Part shown: positions 54,157 through 63,258 of the stretch, one piece after another
How positions within the stretch are numbered: position 1 is the stretch's first letter
How the letters are laid out: each line of letters opens with the position of its first letter
Origin: SMWD01 sp964629475
Lineage (GTDB): Bacteria; Pseudomonadota; Gammaproteobacteria; Steroidobacterales; GCA-2729495
Length of the DNA: 64,000 nt
Direction of reading: 5' to 3'
NCBI GenBank assembly: GCA_964629475.1
Contig: CAZVQW010000002.1
Coordinates: forward strand, 195,067 to 259,066
The notes under the pieces: model-generated
Database searches by the model: none
Told to the model about the DNA's origin: nothing
What the model saw: only the letters and a program-made list of their open reading frames with translations
Made by a program: the position numbers and the translations under genes

Positions 54157-55107
54157 TTAGTCGTCGCGGTCCGAATACTGTCGTTCCGCAAGCTCCCGGC
54201 GTTCCTGGGCTTCGACACACAGCGTTGCGACAGGGCGCGCTTCGAGCCGCTGCAAGCCTATCTCTTCGCCGGTTTCCTCGCAGTACCCATAGGATCCGTC
54301 ATCGATACGCGCAATAGCCTGGGCAATTTTTTTCAACAGCTTGCGTTCCCGGTCCCGGGTGCGTAATTCAAGGCCGAATTCCGATTCCTGCGTGGCCCGA
54401 TCGTTCGGGTCAGGATAATTGCTCGCATCGTCCTGCATGTGATGCACGGTGCGATCGACTTCCTGCATCAACTCCTGTTTCCAGGATATCAGGATGTTGC
54501 GAAAATGCTCGCTCTGCGCATCACTCATGAATTCTTCGCCCTTACGTGGTTTGTAGGGCTCGATGCCATGAATCAAGCTGTCGTAATTTGCCGGTTTCCT
54601 GGCTGATTTGGCTGCGGTGGTACGGGTCGTCGCTTTTTTTGTGGTTTTCTTTGACGTCTTTTTGGCCGTGCCGGCTTTACCGGCGGCTTTCGTTGCTGTT
54701 TTACTGGTCACTTTGGTTTTCGAAGTCCTTTTCTTAGAAGGTTTTTTTACGACCTTCTTCTTAGTCGCCTTTTTCTTGGCAGATTTCTTCCCTGGCACCT
54801 TCTTCCTGACTACTTTCTTCTTCGTGACCTTCTTTTTCGAGGTCTTTTTCTTTGCCGCACGTTTTTTGGAGGCTTTTTTCTTCGCCGTCTTTTTCTTTGC
54901 AGCCTTTTTCTTTGCGACCTTTTTCTTTACAGGGCGCTTTGCCGAAACCTTCTTTTTCGAGGTTTTTTTCCTGGCGGGCTTTTTAGCAGACGCGGTCTTT
55001 TTCGCGGCTTTGCGGGCTGCTTTCTTTTTCGCAGCCTCGCTTTTCGCGGCTCTTCTCCGTGCTCTGGATGTAGTCCTTTTCCGAGAGGGTTTGTTCCTGG
55101 CAGCCAT
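54157..55107 (-). CDS. dksA: DksA-family RNA polymerase-binding factor with a long lysine-rich N-terminal tail
   Basis: 316 residues from the ATG at 55107, about twice normal length. Residues 1 to about 175 are Lys/Ala/Thr repeats (KKK, AKK, TSKK) like histone H1 or AlgP tails. The DksA core follows: EFMSDAQSEHFRNILISWKQEL, then the coiled-coil tip DPNDRATQE with both key Asp residues and the Ala. The zinc finger has only two of four Cys: Cys276-x2-Thr279-x17-Cys297-x2-Ala300. DksA with ppGpp inhibits stable-RNA promoters; the tail probably binds nucleic acid (inference). The frame upstream of 55107 extends into the promoter. Confidence 0.93.
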   Translation of the reverse strand: MAARNKPSRKRTTSRARRRAAKSEAAKKKAARKAAKKTASAKKPARKKTSKKKVSAKRPVKKKVAKKKAAKKKTAKKKASKKRAAKKKTSKKKVTKKKVVRKKVPGKKSAKKKATKKKVVKKPSKKRTSKTKVTSKTATKAAGKAGTAKKTSKKTTKKATTRTTAAKSARKPANYDSLIHGIEPYKPRKGEEFMSDAQSEHFRNILISWKQELMQEVDRTVHHMQDDASNYPDPNDRATQESEFGLELRTRDRERKLLKKIAQAIARIDDGSYGYCEETGEEIGLQRLEARPVATLCVEAQERRELAERQYSDRDD

Positions 55108-55143
55108 CTGCTTCAATCCCGACGGTGATAAAATAACCGCGGC

Positions 55144-55171
55144 ATTATACATTTGCGGGCGAGTTCGTAAA
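55144..55171 (-). promoter_or_regulatory. Promoter of dksA
   Basis: A consensus -10 TATAAT (55144-55149) and a -35 like TTTACG (55166-55171) are 16 bases apart on the minus strand. Transcription would start near 55137, leaving a 30-base leader before the ATG at 55107. This excludes the longer dksA frame. Confidence 0.65.
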
Positions 55172-55256
55172 GGGTTCCGTCAGGATGAGGCGGGTTGCGC
55201 TGGATTGGGCATTCGCCGGACTGGTTCGTGGCTGAGCTCCGTCCCCGGGATTGGCA

Positions 55257-55676
55257 TCAGTCGCAGGGTAAATCGACTCTTTTCGGCGGCTCCCAGCCGG
55301 CTGAGCAGAATTCGGCGACCACGTTGGTGTAGATGCCGCCCCGGACGTTAAATCGGGCTGTAAGGCGCATGAAACGGGGTTTTGCAGCAGTGCTCAGGTC
55401 GTCCAGAATGCGATTCGTTACGGCCTCGTGGAACGCACCGGTATTGCGGTATGCCCAGATATACGTCTTGAGCGCCTTTAATTCCAGGCACAGCTCATTT
55501 GGCACATATTCCAGCTCGAGTACGGCAAAGTCGGGCTGACCGGTCTTCGGACACAGGCACGTAAACTCCGGGATCTCGATCCGGATCGTATAGTCGCGCT
55601 CCGGGTTCGGATTGTCGAATGTTTCCAGCGCAGAGGCCGGGTTTTGCAGGGTTTCCGGGGGGATTTCAGAGCTCAT
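55257..55676 (-). CDS. queF: NADPH-dependent preQ0 reductase QueF, type I
   Basis: 139 residues, the short single-domain form. QueF reduces the nitrile of 7-cyano-7-deazaguanine to preQ1 in queuosine synthesis. Nucleophile Cys42 lies in FTCLCPKTGQPDF with Asp49. The QueF motif ELKALKTYIWAYRNTGAFHE and a C-terminal VRGGIYTNV are present. Its product pathway supplies the queuosine that GluQ modifies, encoded nearby on the same strand. Divergent from smc over a 245-base gap. Confidence 0.96.
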   Translation of the reverse strand: MSSEIPPETLQNPASALETFDNPNPERDYTIRIEIPEFTCLCPKTGQPDFAVLELEYVPNELCLELKALKTYIWAYRNTGAFHEAVTNRILDDLSTAAKPRFMRLTARFNVRGGIYTNVVAEFCSAGWEPPKRVDLPCD

Positions 55677-55921
55677 TTCAGGGCCAGGGTCCGTGTTGTT
55701 CTATTGATGTTTTGGTGTGGTTTTTACTTTACACTAGGGGCCGTGTGCAGACCAACGGGTTTATTGGTCGATGTTCCGTGCAGGGGTCCTGATGGGTGTC
55801 GGGATGCGGGACAGGTTGTTGATAGTCCATTTATACAAGGGGACAGCGTGTTGCGCTTCTGGCTCGTTCCGTTTGCGGGTAACGTAAACATTGATTCGAA
55901 AAGTATCAGGATATTGCCGCC

Positions 55922-58900
55922 ATGCGACTGAGTAAGATCAAGCTGGCCGGCTTCAAGTCCTTTGTCGATCCGACCTCGATTCATTTTCCAAGCAACCTGA
56001 TCGGCATTGTCGGGCCGAACGGCTGCGGCAAGTCCAATATTATCGATGCGATCCGCTGGGTCATGGGCGAGACTTCGGCCAAGCACCTGCGCGGCGATTC
56101 GATGGCCGATGTGATCTTCAACGGATCATCGTCGAGAAAGCCGGTCGGGACGGCCAGTATAGAGCTGTATTTCGATAATTCGGATGGTTCGGTTGGCGGT
56201 CAGTACGCGGACTATAACGAACTGTGCATCAAGCGCGCCGTCTCGCGTGACGGGACATCACAATATTTTCTGAATAATGTCCGCTGCCGACGCAAGGACA
56301 TCACGAGTATTTTTCTCGGCACCGGCCTGGGGCCGCGCAGTTACGCAATTATCGAACAGGGCATGATCTCACGCCTGATCGAAGCCAAGCCGGACGAGAT
56401 GCGCGTCTATATCGAAGAGGCGGCGGGAATCTCCAAGTACAAGGAGCGTCGGCGCGAGACCGAGAACCGGATTCGTCATACTCGCGACAACCTGGACCGG
56501 TTGAATGATTTACGCGATGAAATCGAGAAACACATCAAGCATCTGCAACGCCAGAAGCGGCAGGCGGAGCGCTACACGGAGCTGAAACAGGAAGAACGAG
56601 CGCTCGAATCCGAATTGCTGGCGATCCGGCTTACGGACATGCAGCAGGATCTGGATCAGCACGGTACCCGGTTTGCACAAAGCGAGACAGCGCTGGAATC
56701 GACGGTTGCGGATCAGCGCGGCGTCGAAGCCGGTATCGAGACGGCACGTGAGCAACATACCGAGGCGAATGACCTGTTTCAGGTCAAGCAGGCCCGCGTC
56801 TTTGCGTTGCAGGCGGAAATCGCTCAGCTCGAGCAGTCGATCAAGCATGTCAGTGAGACTCGTGAGCGGCGACAGGATGACCTGACGCAGGCAGAGACCC
56901 AGCTGAATGAGCTGAGTATCGAGATCGATCAGGACAAGGCACAGCTCGATGAGCTGAACTCGAGTCTCGAACGGCTCGCGCCAGACCTGCAGCAGGCAAG
57001 AACAGCAGAGCAGGCATCTGCAGAAAAGCTCAAAGGCACCGAGAATGCCGTCGAGCAATGGCAGCAAACCTGGCATGCCTTCACGCTCGAAACCGAGGAA
57101 CTTCAGCGTGTCAGTCACGTTGAAACGGCCCGCATCGAGCAGTTTGAAACCCGGCTGGTGCAGCTGGAAGAACGTGACGAGCAATTGGCAAGTGAGCGGG
57201 ACGGTATCTCTCTCGATGAATGCGAAGAGCAGCTTGTTGCGCAAACGCGCTGCGAAAACGAAGCCCGGTTGACCGTTGACTCATCCGAGAAATCGCTCGG
57301 TAAAATTGATGCCGAGATTGCTCAGCTACGCGAGCAGGAGCAGTCCCTGGGTGCCGGTCTCGAAAATGTGCGGGCAGATCTTGAATCGCGGCGTGGTCGC
57401 ATGGAGACGCTAGAAGCGCTCCAGGAGGCGGCATTCGGTACCGACCATGACGACTTGAACGAATGGGTAGGCCGCGAAGACCTCGCCGATCGACCGCGGT
57501 TGGCACAGCAACTCGCAGTTGAAAAACCCTGGGAACAGGCCGTCGAGACGGTGCTGGGAGACTTCCTGCAGGCCATCTGCGTGACTCGTATCGACGAGCA
57601 CTTGTCCCGTCCGCCGAACGGTGACGTTGTCTTGCTGAACATGACCGGCTCGACGCCTGACGCGTTGCCGGGCAGCTTGCTAGAGAAGGTCAGTGACGCT
57701 GGAAGTGCCGCGAGCCTGCTCGGTCGTGTGCGCACGGCCGAAACGCTCTCTGAGGCGCTCAGGATTCGTCAATCCTGGGGTGATTCCCTGGATTATTCGA
57801 TGGATGCTGAGAGCAGTGTCATTACACCCGATGGTGTCTGGCTCGGGCAGGGGTGGGTCAGGATCAGTCGTGGCCAGCAGGAGGCCGGCGGCTTGATTAG
57901 CCGGGAACAGGATATCCGGGAGTTGCGTGACCAGGTTCGTGACTATGAACAGCAGGTGGTGCGAATCGAGACAGATCGGAGCAACGCCCGCGCACGACTC
58001 CAGCGACTCGAGTCAGACCGTGCCGCGACAAACCGGGAATATACCGAGGCATCCCGTTCGCTGGCTGCGGCAAGCACGTTGCTGTCGGGTCTGCGTCAGG
58101 ATTTTGAGCGCACCCGGGATCGACTCCAGCTGCTGCAAAATGACGGGCAGCAGGTTCGCAGTGAAATCGAATCATTACGCGACAGCATTCGCGAATCTCG
58201 CACAACGCTCGCGCATGCGGCTGAGGGTGTGGCCCGAACGGATGGCCGTCGCCCGGAACTCGAGGAACAGCGTGGCGATTTGCAGGGTGAGCTGCAGACG
58301 GCCAGGGAGCATGCGCAACGTGATCGCGCGCGCGTGGCGGAAATCAATGTCGAGTATGAGAGCCGCCGTGCCTCGCGTGAGTCAGCCAATTCCACGCTGC
58401 TGCGCATCCGCTCGCAGAGCGAACAGTTAGAGGGCCGGGTCGTTAAATTGACCGGGCAGGTGACTGAAAGCCAGGCGCCACTCGATAAGATGCAGCAGGA
58501 ACTCGATCAGCAATTGACACTGCAGATCGATGTCGAGCGTGCTCTTGCAGAACAACGCCACAGTCTCGACGCTGCCGATTCAGAGTTGCGCCGCCTGGAG
58601 TCGCAGCGTTCAGCATGCGAGAGTGCAGTTGAAAAAGCCCGGGCAGTCTGTGATCAGTTGCGGATGGAAGTGCGTGAGATCGAGGTACGCCGCGAAGGCC
58701 TGATCGAGCAGTTTGGTCAGCTGAATCTCCAGTTGGATACCGTTATCGAGCAGTTGCCGGAAGAGGCAGATTTGCCAACCTGGGAACAGCGCCTCGAAGT
58801 GGTGCACCGCCGCATCGAACGGTTGGGTGCGATCAACCTGGCGGCAATCGAAGAATTCAAGGAACAGTCTGAACGTAAGATCTACCTCGATGCACAGTTC

Positions 58901-59437
58901 GAAGATCTGACATCGGCGCTGGAAACGCTCGAAGGTGCGATTCGAAAGATAGACCGTGAGACCCGGACACGCTTCAAGGAGACGTTCGACAACGTCAATA
59001 ACGGCATGCAAAGGCTGTTTCCGAAGTTGTTTGGCGGCGGCCATGCCTACCTGAGCCTCGATGGCGACGATCTGCTGAGTTCGGGCGTGACCGTCATGGC
59101 GCGCCCGCCGGGCAAGCGCATCAGTACGATTCACCTGCTGTCGGGCGGCGAGAAGGCGTTGACGGCCGTGTCGCTGGTCTTTGCGATCTTCGAACTGAAC
59201 CCGGCGCCGTTCTGCCTGCTGGACGAGGTAGATGCACCACTCGACGATGCCAATGTCGGGCGTTTCTGCGACATCGTTCGCGAGATGTCCGAATCCGTTC
59301 AGTTCCTGTGCATTACGCACAATAAGACGACGATGGAAATGGTACGGCAACTCACGGGCGTGACGATGAATGAGCCAGGCGTGTCGCGGTTGGTTTCTGT
59401 GGACATCGACGAGGCCGTCCAGCTCGTAGCCAACTAA
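55922..59437 (+). CDS. smc: Chromosome segregation protein SMC
   Basis: 1171 residues. Condensin ATPase that compacts and resolves the chromosome. Walker A GPNGCGKS is at 31-38. Two coiled-coil arms (about 170-500 and 680-1000) flank the hinge, which begins near EAAFGTDHDDLNEWV. The signature LSGGEK is at 1073-1078, Walker B LLDEVDAP follows at about 1099, and the switch His is at about 1133. It is the SMC type rather than MukB. The 245-base upstream gap holds its promoter but no clear consensus was seen. No scpA/scpB genes are adjacent; zipA follows by 13 bases. Confidence 0.97.
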   Translation: MRLSKIKLAGFKSFVDPTSIHFPSNLIGIVGPNGCGKSNIIDAIRWVMGETSAKHLRGDSMADVIFNGSSSRKPVGTASIELYFDNSDGSVGGQYADYNELCIKRAVSRDGTSQYFLNNVRCRRKDITSIFLGTGLGPRSYAIIEQGMISRLIEAKPDEMRVYIEEAAGISKYKERRRETENRIRHTRDNLDRLNDLRDEIEKHIKHLQRQKRQAERYTELKQEERALESELLAIRLTDMQQDLDQHGTRFAQSETALESTVADQRGVEAGIETAREQHTEANDLFQVKQARVFALQAEIAQLEQSIKHVSETRERRQDDLTQAETQLNELSIEIDQDKAQLDELNSSLERLAPDLQQARTAEQASAEKLKGTENAVEQWQQTWHAFTLETEELQRVSHVETARIEQFETRLVQLEERDEQLASERDGISLDECEEQLVAQTRCENEARLTVDSSEKSLGKIDAEIAQLREQEQSLGAGLENVRADLESRRGRMETLEALQEAAFGTDHDDLNEWVGREDLADRPRLAQQLAVEKPWEQAVETVLGDFLQAICVTRIDEHLSRPPNGDVVLLNMTGSTPDALPGSLLEKVSDAGSAASLLGRVRTAETLSEALRIRQSWGDSLDYSMDAESSVITPDGVWLGQGWVRISRGQQEAGGLISREQDIRELRDQVRDYEQQVVRIETDRSNARARLQRLESDRAATNREYTEASRSLAAASTLLSGLRQDFERTRDRLQLLQNDGQQVRSEIESLRDSIRESRTTLAHAAEGVARTDGRRPELEEQRGDLQGELQTAREHAQRDRARVAEINVEYESRRASRESANSTLLRIRSQSEQLEGRVVKLTGQVTESQAPLDKMQQELDQQLTLQIDVERALAEQRHSLDAADSELRRLESQRSACESAVEKARAVCDQLRMEVREIEVRREGLIEQFGQLNLQLDTVIEQLPEEADLPTWEQRLEVVHRRIERLGAINLAAIEEFKEQSERKIYLDAQFEDLTSALETLEGAIRKIDRETRTRFKETFDNVNNGMQRLFPKLFGGGHAYLSLDGDDLLSSGVTVMARPPGKRISTIHLLSGGEKALTAVSLVFAIFELNPAPFCLLDEVDAPLDDANVGRFCDIVREMSESVQFLCITHNKTTMEMVRQLTGVTMNEPGVSRLVSVDIDEAVQLVAN

Positions 59438-59450
59438 TTCGGAGCGTGTC

Positions 59451-60119
59451 GTGGCCGAATTGAGATGGCTGCTTCTCCTGCTTGGCATCGGCGTTATTGC
59501 TGCGGTTTATCTGTATACGCGCTATCAGCCCCGACTCACCGAACGCGTTCGCGAAAAATCTTTTCGCAAGGAACCGAGCATCGGCAATGCAACTGGCGAG
59601 CCGGCTGATGAGCCGACTGAGGAACCAGGGAATTTATCGCATGAGGCATCGATACCCGCGAGCGACTCCGTTTCTCCGGCACCTGATATTCCCGCAGAAT
59701 CTGGCAAGGTCGTTGCGATTCGTCTGATGTCGAGGGATGCGGCCGGTTTTGCGGCAGATCAGTTGCTCCTCGTTTTTCGTGAGTGCGGACTACGTCACGG
59801 TCAATTCGGAATATTTCACCGCCTGGCTGAAAATGATGCCGGCAGCGCCGTTTTTAGTGTGGCAAGCCTCGTCGAACCCGGGTCGTTTGATCTGACAAAA
59901 ATCAAGACCGAACATTATCCGGGTGTCAGTATATTCCTGTCCCTGCCCGGACCGCATGATGGTGTGAGTGCCTTTGACGACATGTTGACCCTGGCGCGGG
60001 AACTGGCGGAGCGCCTTGATGGAGATTTGCTGGATGAGCAGGGCAGCGCGCTGAGCATACAGCGGGAACGTTACATGCGTGAGGAGGTAATACAATTTGA
60101 GCATCGGGCGCCGGGTTGA
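59451..60119 (+). CDS. zipA: Cell division protein ZipA
   Basis: 222 residues, GTG start. ZipA tethers FtsZ to the inner membrane. The N-terminal helix (LRWLLLLLGIGVIAAVYLY) is followed by a short basic segment and a Pro/Glu-rich linker. The C-terminal FtsZ-binding domain shows VVAIRLMSRD, CGLRHGQFGIFHR, FSVASLVEPGSFD and GVSIFLSLPGP. The linker is shorter than in E. coli. The order smc-zipA-ligA is characteristic of gammaproteobacteria. Confidence 0.95.
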   Translation: MAELRWLLLLLGIGVIAAVYLYTRYQPRLTERVREKSFRKEPSIGNATGEPADEPTEEPGNLSHEASIPASDSVSPAPDIPAESGKVVAIRLMSRDAAGFAADQLLLVFRECGLRHGQFGIFHRLAENDAGSAVFSVASLVEPGSFDLTKIKTEHYPGVSIFLSLPGPHDGVSAFDDMLTLARELAERLDGDLLDEQGSALSIQRERYMREEVIQFEHRAPG

Positions 60120-60152
60120 TGTGTGGAAGCAACGGCTGGTCGCGATAATTAT

Positions 60153-62216
60153 ATGAATGCTCCCATAGAAAATAGCAGCGACGCCGAATCATCGATACCG
60201 GTCAGGGTTCGCAACAGGGTTTCGCGTTTGCGTGAACGCATTAACTACCACAATCATCGCTACTATGTTCTGGATGATCCGGAGATACCGGATGTAGAGT
60301 TCGATGCCTTGTTCGGTGAACTCGCACAACTCGAACAGGAATTCCCGTCATTGGTCATGCCGGAATCGCCGACACAGCGGGTTGGCGGTGAACCTGTCGA
60401 GGGGTTCGAGCAGGTCCGCCATGCTCTGCCGATGCTTTCACTGGATAATGCGTTTTCAGATGAATCCATACTCGATTTCGATACTCGTGTCAGAGAAAGA
60501 TTGCAGCGGGACGAGGCGGTGAGATATGCGGCTGAACCCAAACTCGACGGAACTGCGATCAGCATCGTCTATGAAAAGGGTCGACTGGTACGGGCGGCAA
60601 CCCGTGGTGACGGCGTTACCGGCGAAGATGTCACCCATAACGTGCGCACGATTACATCGATTCCGTTGCAGTTAAGCGGTAATCGGCATCCTGAAATTCT
60701 GGAAGTGCGCGGTGAAATATTTATGCCGAGGGCCGGATTCGAGGCGCTGAATGTCAGGGCACGTGCAAATGACGAAAAAGTTTTCGTCAATCCGCGCAAC
60801 GCAGCGGCGGGAAGCCTGCGGCAGCTTGACCCTCGTCTGACCGCCAAACGACCCCTCGATATGTTTGCCTACGGCATCGGTTTGGTACGTGGCGGGCAGA
60901 TCCCTGAATGCCATAGTCAAACTCTTGCCTACCTGCAGGAGCTTGGTATCAAAGTCTGTCCCGAGTTGCAGGTTGTCGAGGGAGCGGCCGGTTGTCTCGC
61001 TTATTACCGTGAGATTGGCACAAAACGCGATACTTTGCCGTATGACATCGATGGCGTGGTCTACAAGGTTGATGAATTTGAGCTTCAGGTGGAGCTGGGC
61101 TTTGTCACACGAGCGCCACGTTGGGCTATAGCGCACAAATTCCCGGCACAGGAGCAAACAACCACGGTTACCGATATCGAGTGGCAGGTGGGCCGTACCG
61201 GTGCGGTAACGCCGGTTGCGCGACTAGAGCCGGTCTTTGTGGGCGGCGTGACTGTCAGTAACGCGACGTTGCACAACTTCGATGAGCTAAGCAGAAAAGA
61301 CGTCCGACCCGGTGATGCGGTTATTATCCGCAGGGCCGGCGACGTGATTCCGGAAGTCGTACGCGTCATCGTTAAAAAACGGCCAAAAGAGTCCAGACCC
61401 GTAGATCTTCCGGAGAAATGCCCGGTGTGTGGTGCCGATGTCGTGCGGGTCGACGATGAGGCAGTGGCGCGTTGCAGTGGTGGATTCACATGTTCGGCGC
61501 AACGTAAGGAAACCATCAAGCATTTTGCATCACGTCGTGCGCTCGATATCGAAGGCCTCGGTAGCAAGCTGATCGACCAGTTAGTCGACAGCGAACTCAT
61601 CGAATCACCAGCTGATTTGTTTAGTCTTACAGCGGATCAACTGGTCGAGTTAGAGCGCATGGGTGAGAAATCGGCAGCTAAACTACTCGACTCTCTGGAG
61701 CGCAGTAAAGAAACTACACTGGACCGTTTCCTGTACGCACTGGGAATTCGCGAAGTGGGGGAGGCTACATCGTTGACGTTGGCAAGACACTTCGGTGAAT
61801 TGAACCCGATACGCGATGCCACCCAGGACGAACTGCAGAATATTGATGATGTCGGTCCGATTGTCGCTGAGCATATACATCACTACTTCCGGAAATCGCA
61901 CAATAAGGCGTTGGTGGAAAAACTAATGGCACTCGGTGTCCATTGGCCGTCACAGGAAGTTGTAGAGGTTCGTGAGACACCGTTTGCTAATAAAACAATT
62001 GTGTTGACCGGTACACTGCAGACAATGCCCAGGGCGGATGCAAAATCCAGAATTCAGACTCTGGGTGGAAAGGTAACCGGCAGCGTCACAAAGAAAACCA
62101 GCCTGGTCATCTACGGCGAAAATGCCGGCTCAAAACTGCAAAAAGCGCGCAAACTTGATATCCCAATCGCAAACGAAGACGCGTTCCTCGCGATGCTATC
62201 AGGTGCAGGTATCTGA
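60153..62216 (+). CDS. ligA: NAD-dependent DNA ligase LigA
   Basis: 687 residues from the ATG at 60153; a GTG at 60123 would add ten. LigA seals nicks at Okazaki junctions. The Ia domain (YYVLDDPEIPDVEFD) binds NMN. The adenylated Lys130 lies in EPKLDG. An OB fold follows, then a Cys4 zinc finger (CPVCGADV...ARCSGGFTCSAQ), helix-hairpin-helix repeats, and a C-terminal BRCT domain (KTIVLTGTL...GGKVTGSVTKKTSLVIYGE). It closes the smc-zipA-ligA group. Confidence 0.98.
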   Translation: MNAPIENSSDAESSIPVRVRNRVSRLRERINYHNHRYYVLDDPEIPDVEFDALFGELAQLEQEFPSLVMPESPTQRVGGEPVEGFEQVRHALPMLSLDNAFSDESILDFDTRVRERLQRDEAVRYAAEPKLDGTAISIVYEKGRLVRAATRGDGVTGEDVTHNVRTITSIPLQLSGNRHPEILEVRGEIFMPRAGFEALNVRARANDEKVFVNPRNAAAGSLRQLDPRLTAKRPLDMFAYGIGLVRGGQIPECHSQTLAYLQELGIKVCPELQVVEGAAGCLAYYREIGTKRDTLPYDIDGVVYKVDEFELQVELGFVTRAPRWAIAHKFPAQEQTTTVTDIEWQVGRTGAVTPVARLEPVFVGGVTVSNATLHNFDELSRKDVRPGDAVIIRRAGDVIPEVVRVIVKKRPKESRPVDLPEKCPVCGADVVRVDDEAVARCSGGFTCSAQRKETIKHFASRRALDIEGLGSKLIDQLVDSELIESPADLFSLTADQLVELERMGEKSAAKLLDSLERSKETTLDRFLYALGIREVGEATSLTLARHFGELNPIRDATQDELQNIDDVGPIVAEHIHHYFRKSHNKALVEKLMALGVHWPSQEVVEVRETPFANKTIVLTGTLQTMPRADAKSRIQTLGGKVTGSVTKKTSLVIYGENAGSKLQKARKLDIPIANEDAFLAMLSGAGI

Positions 62217-62387
62217 GGTCGATGTGCCATATCTGGGAAAAATATTAATAAAATCAACTTCTAAGGTTGGTGAGAAGTCGCTAATGTAAGCATAACCAGG
62301 TGAATCTAACTGGCTGATTTTGGGCTAATTTTCCCATTTTGTTGCGCCGCGTTGACCAGTGTGCAGGCGTTATCTATATTCCCGCCC

Positions 62388-63197
62388 ATGCCGAATACGA
62401 TTCAAGAAAAAATTCTTCATGGTATGTACGGTGTGATGCGATCGATATGCCGGTTATTACTTAGATATGAGATTGGCTTTCGAGAGTTTTCGGACCTGGC
62501 TAAAGCAGCTTTTGTTCAAGTTGCTACTGAAGATTATGGAATTCGTGGTAGGCCTACAAATATTTCTAGGGTTGCCGTAATGACAGGTCTTACGCGGAAG
62601 GAGGTGAAGCGGTTAAGAGATCTCGATACTGAGTTTGGTAATGAGTTTTTATCGCGTCGAAATCCACTTGCTGAGTTGCTCCACTATTGGAATACTGATA
62701 AAAATTATTCTAATTCAGATGGTCGACCGAAAGCTCTCCAACTTGAAGGCTCGGGAGAGTCATTTCAATCTCTAGTGAAGCGTTGCGTTGGAGATATTCC
62801 AGTCGGCGCCATGCGAGCTGAGCTAAAGAGAATTGGCGCCATTTCAGAAACAGATGATGGTTGGCTGGTTGTCAATACTAGAGAGCATGCGCCAAAAGAT
62901 GTGGGTGATCGATTGCTGAATGGTATTGAATACGGATTAAGAACTCTAGCGGCAACTGTTGACTATAACGGTGATCCAAATACTAAAATGCCACGGCCAC
63001 AGAAACTTATTCACAGCTCAGAGATTAACCGTGATGAATTACCACGGCTGGAAAAACAAATTCGAGAAAGAATTGAATCTTTCTCGGCTGAAACGGATGA
63101 TCTTTTATCTACAGCTGAAATTGTTCCTGGTAACCAGAATGCCGGAAGCTCATCTCCCACGGTTGGCGTAGGTGTGTATTTCTATTTGGAAGAATAG
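62388..63197 (+). CDS. DUF6502 family protein
   Basis: 269 residues from the ATG at 62388; a TTG at 62352 would add twelve. The N-terminal half resembles a helical DNA-binding fold: CRLLLRYEIGFREFSDLAKAAFVQVA, then SRVAVMTGLTRKEVKRLRDLD, which looks like a helix-turn-helix. The C-terminal half has no motif I recognise. No ribosome binding site is visible. Base composition is clearly more AT-rich than ligA, suggesting a different history. It is convergent with the DUF5666-like gene, a pairing seen for these families. Function unknown; a regulatory role is inference. Confidence 0.75.
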   Translation: MPNTIQEKILHGMYGVMRSICRLLLRYEIGFREFSDLAKAAFVQVATEDYGIRGRPTNISRVAVMTGLTRKEVKRLRDLDTEFGNEFLSRRNPLAELLHYWNTDKNYSNSDGRPKALQLEGSGESFQSLVKRCVGDIPVGAMRAELKRIGAISETDDGWLVVNTREHAPKDVGDRLLNGIEYGLRTLAATVDYNGDPNTKMPRPQKLIHSSEINRDELPRLEKQIRERIESFSAETDDLLSTAEIVPGNQNAGSSSPTVGVGVYFYLEE

Positions 63198-63258
63198 AAT
63201 CTCTTTTTAGAATAGTTAATCTGGTGATATTAACTAGGTCTAGAGTCTTGTAAGTTTT

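Noticed and set aside
54608..55351. A 247-residue Phe-rich frame opposite dksA
   Set aside because: It is the complement of the lysine-rich tail (AAG/AAA codons read as CTT/TTT), so its low complexity is a by-product.
58610..59488. A 292-residue minus-strand frame opposite smc
   Set aside because: It is antisense to the conserved SMC head domain and has no recognisable motif.
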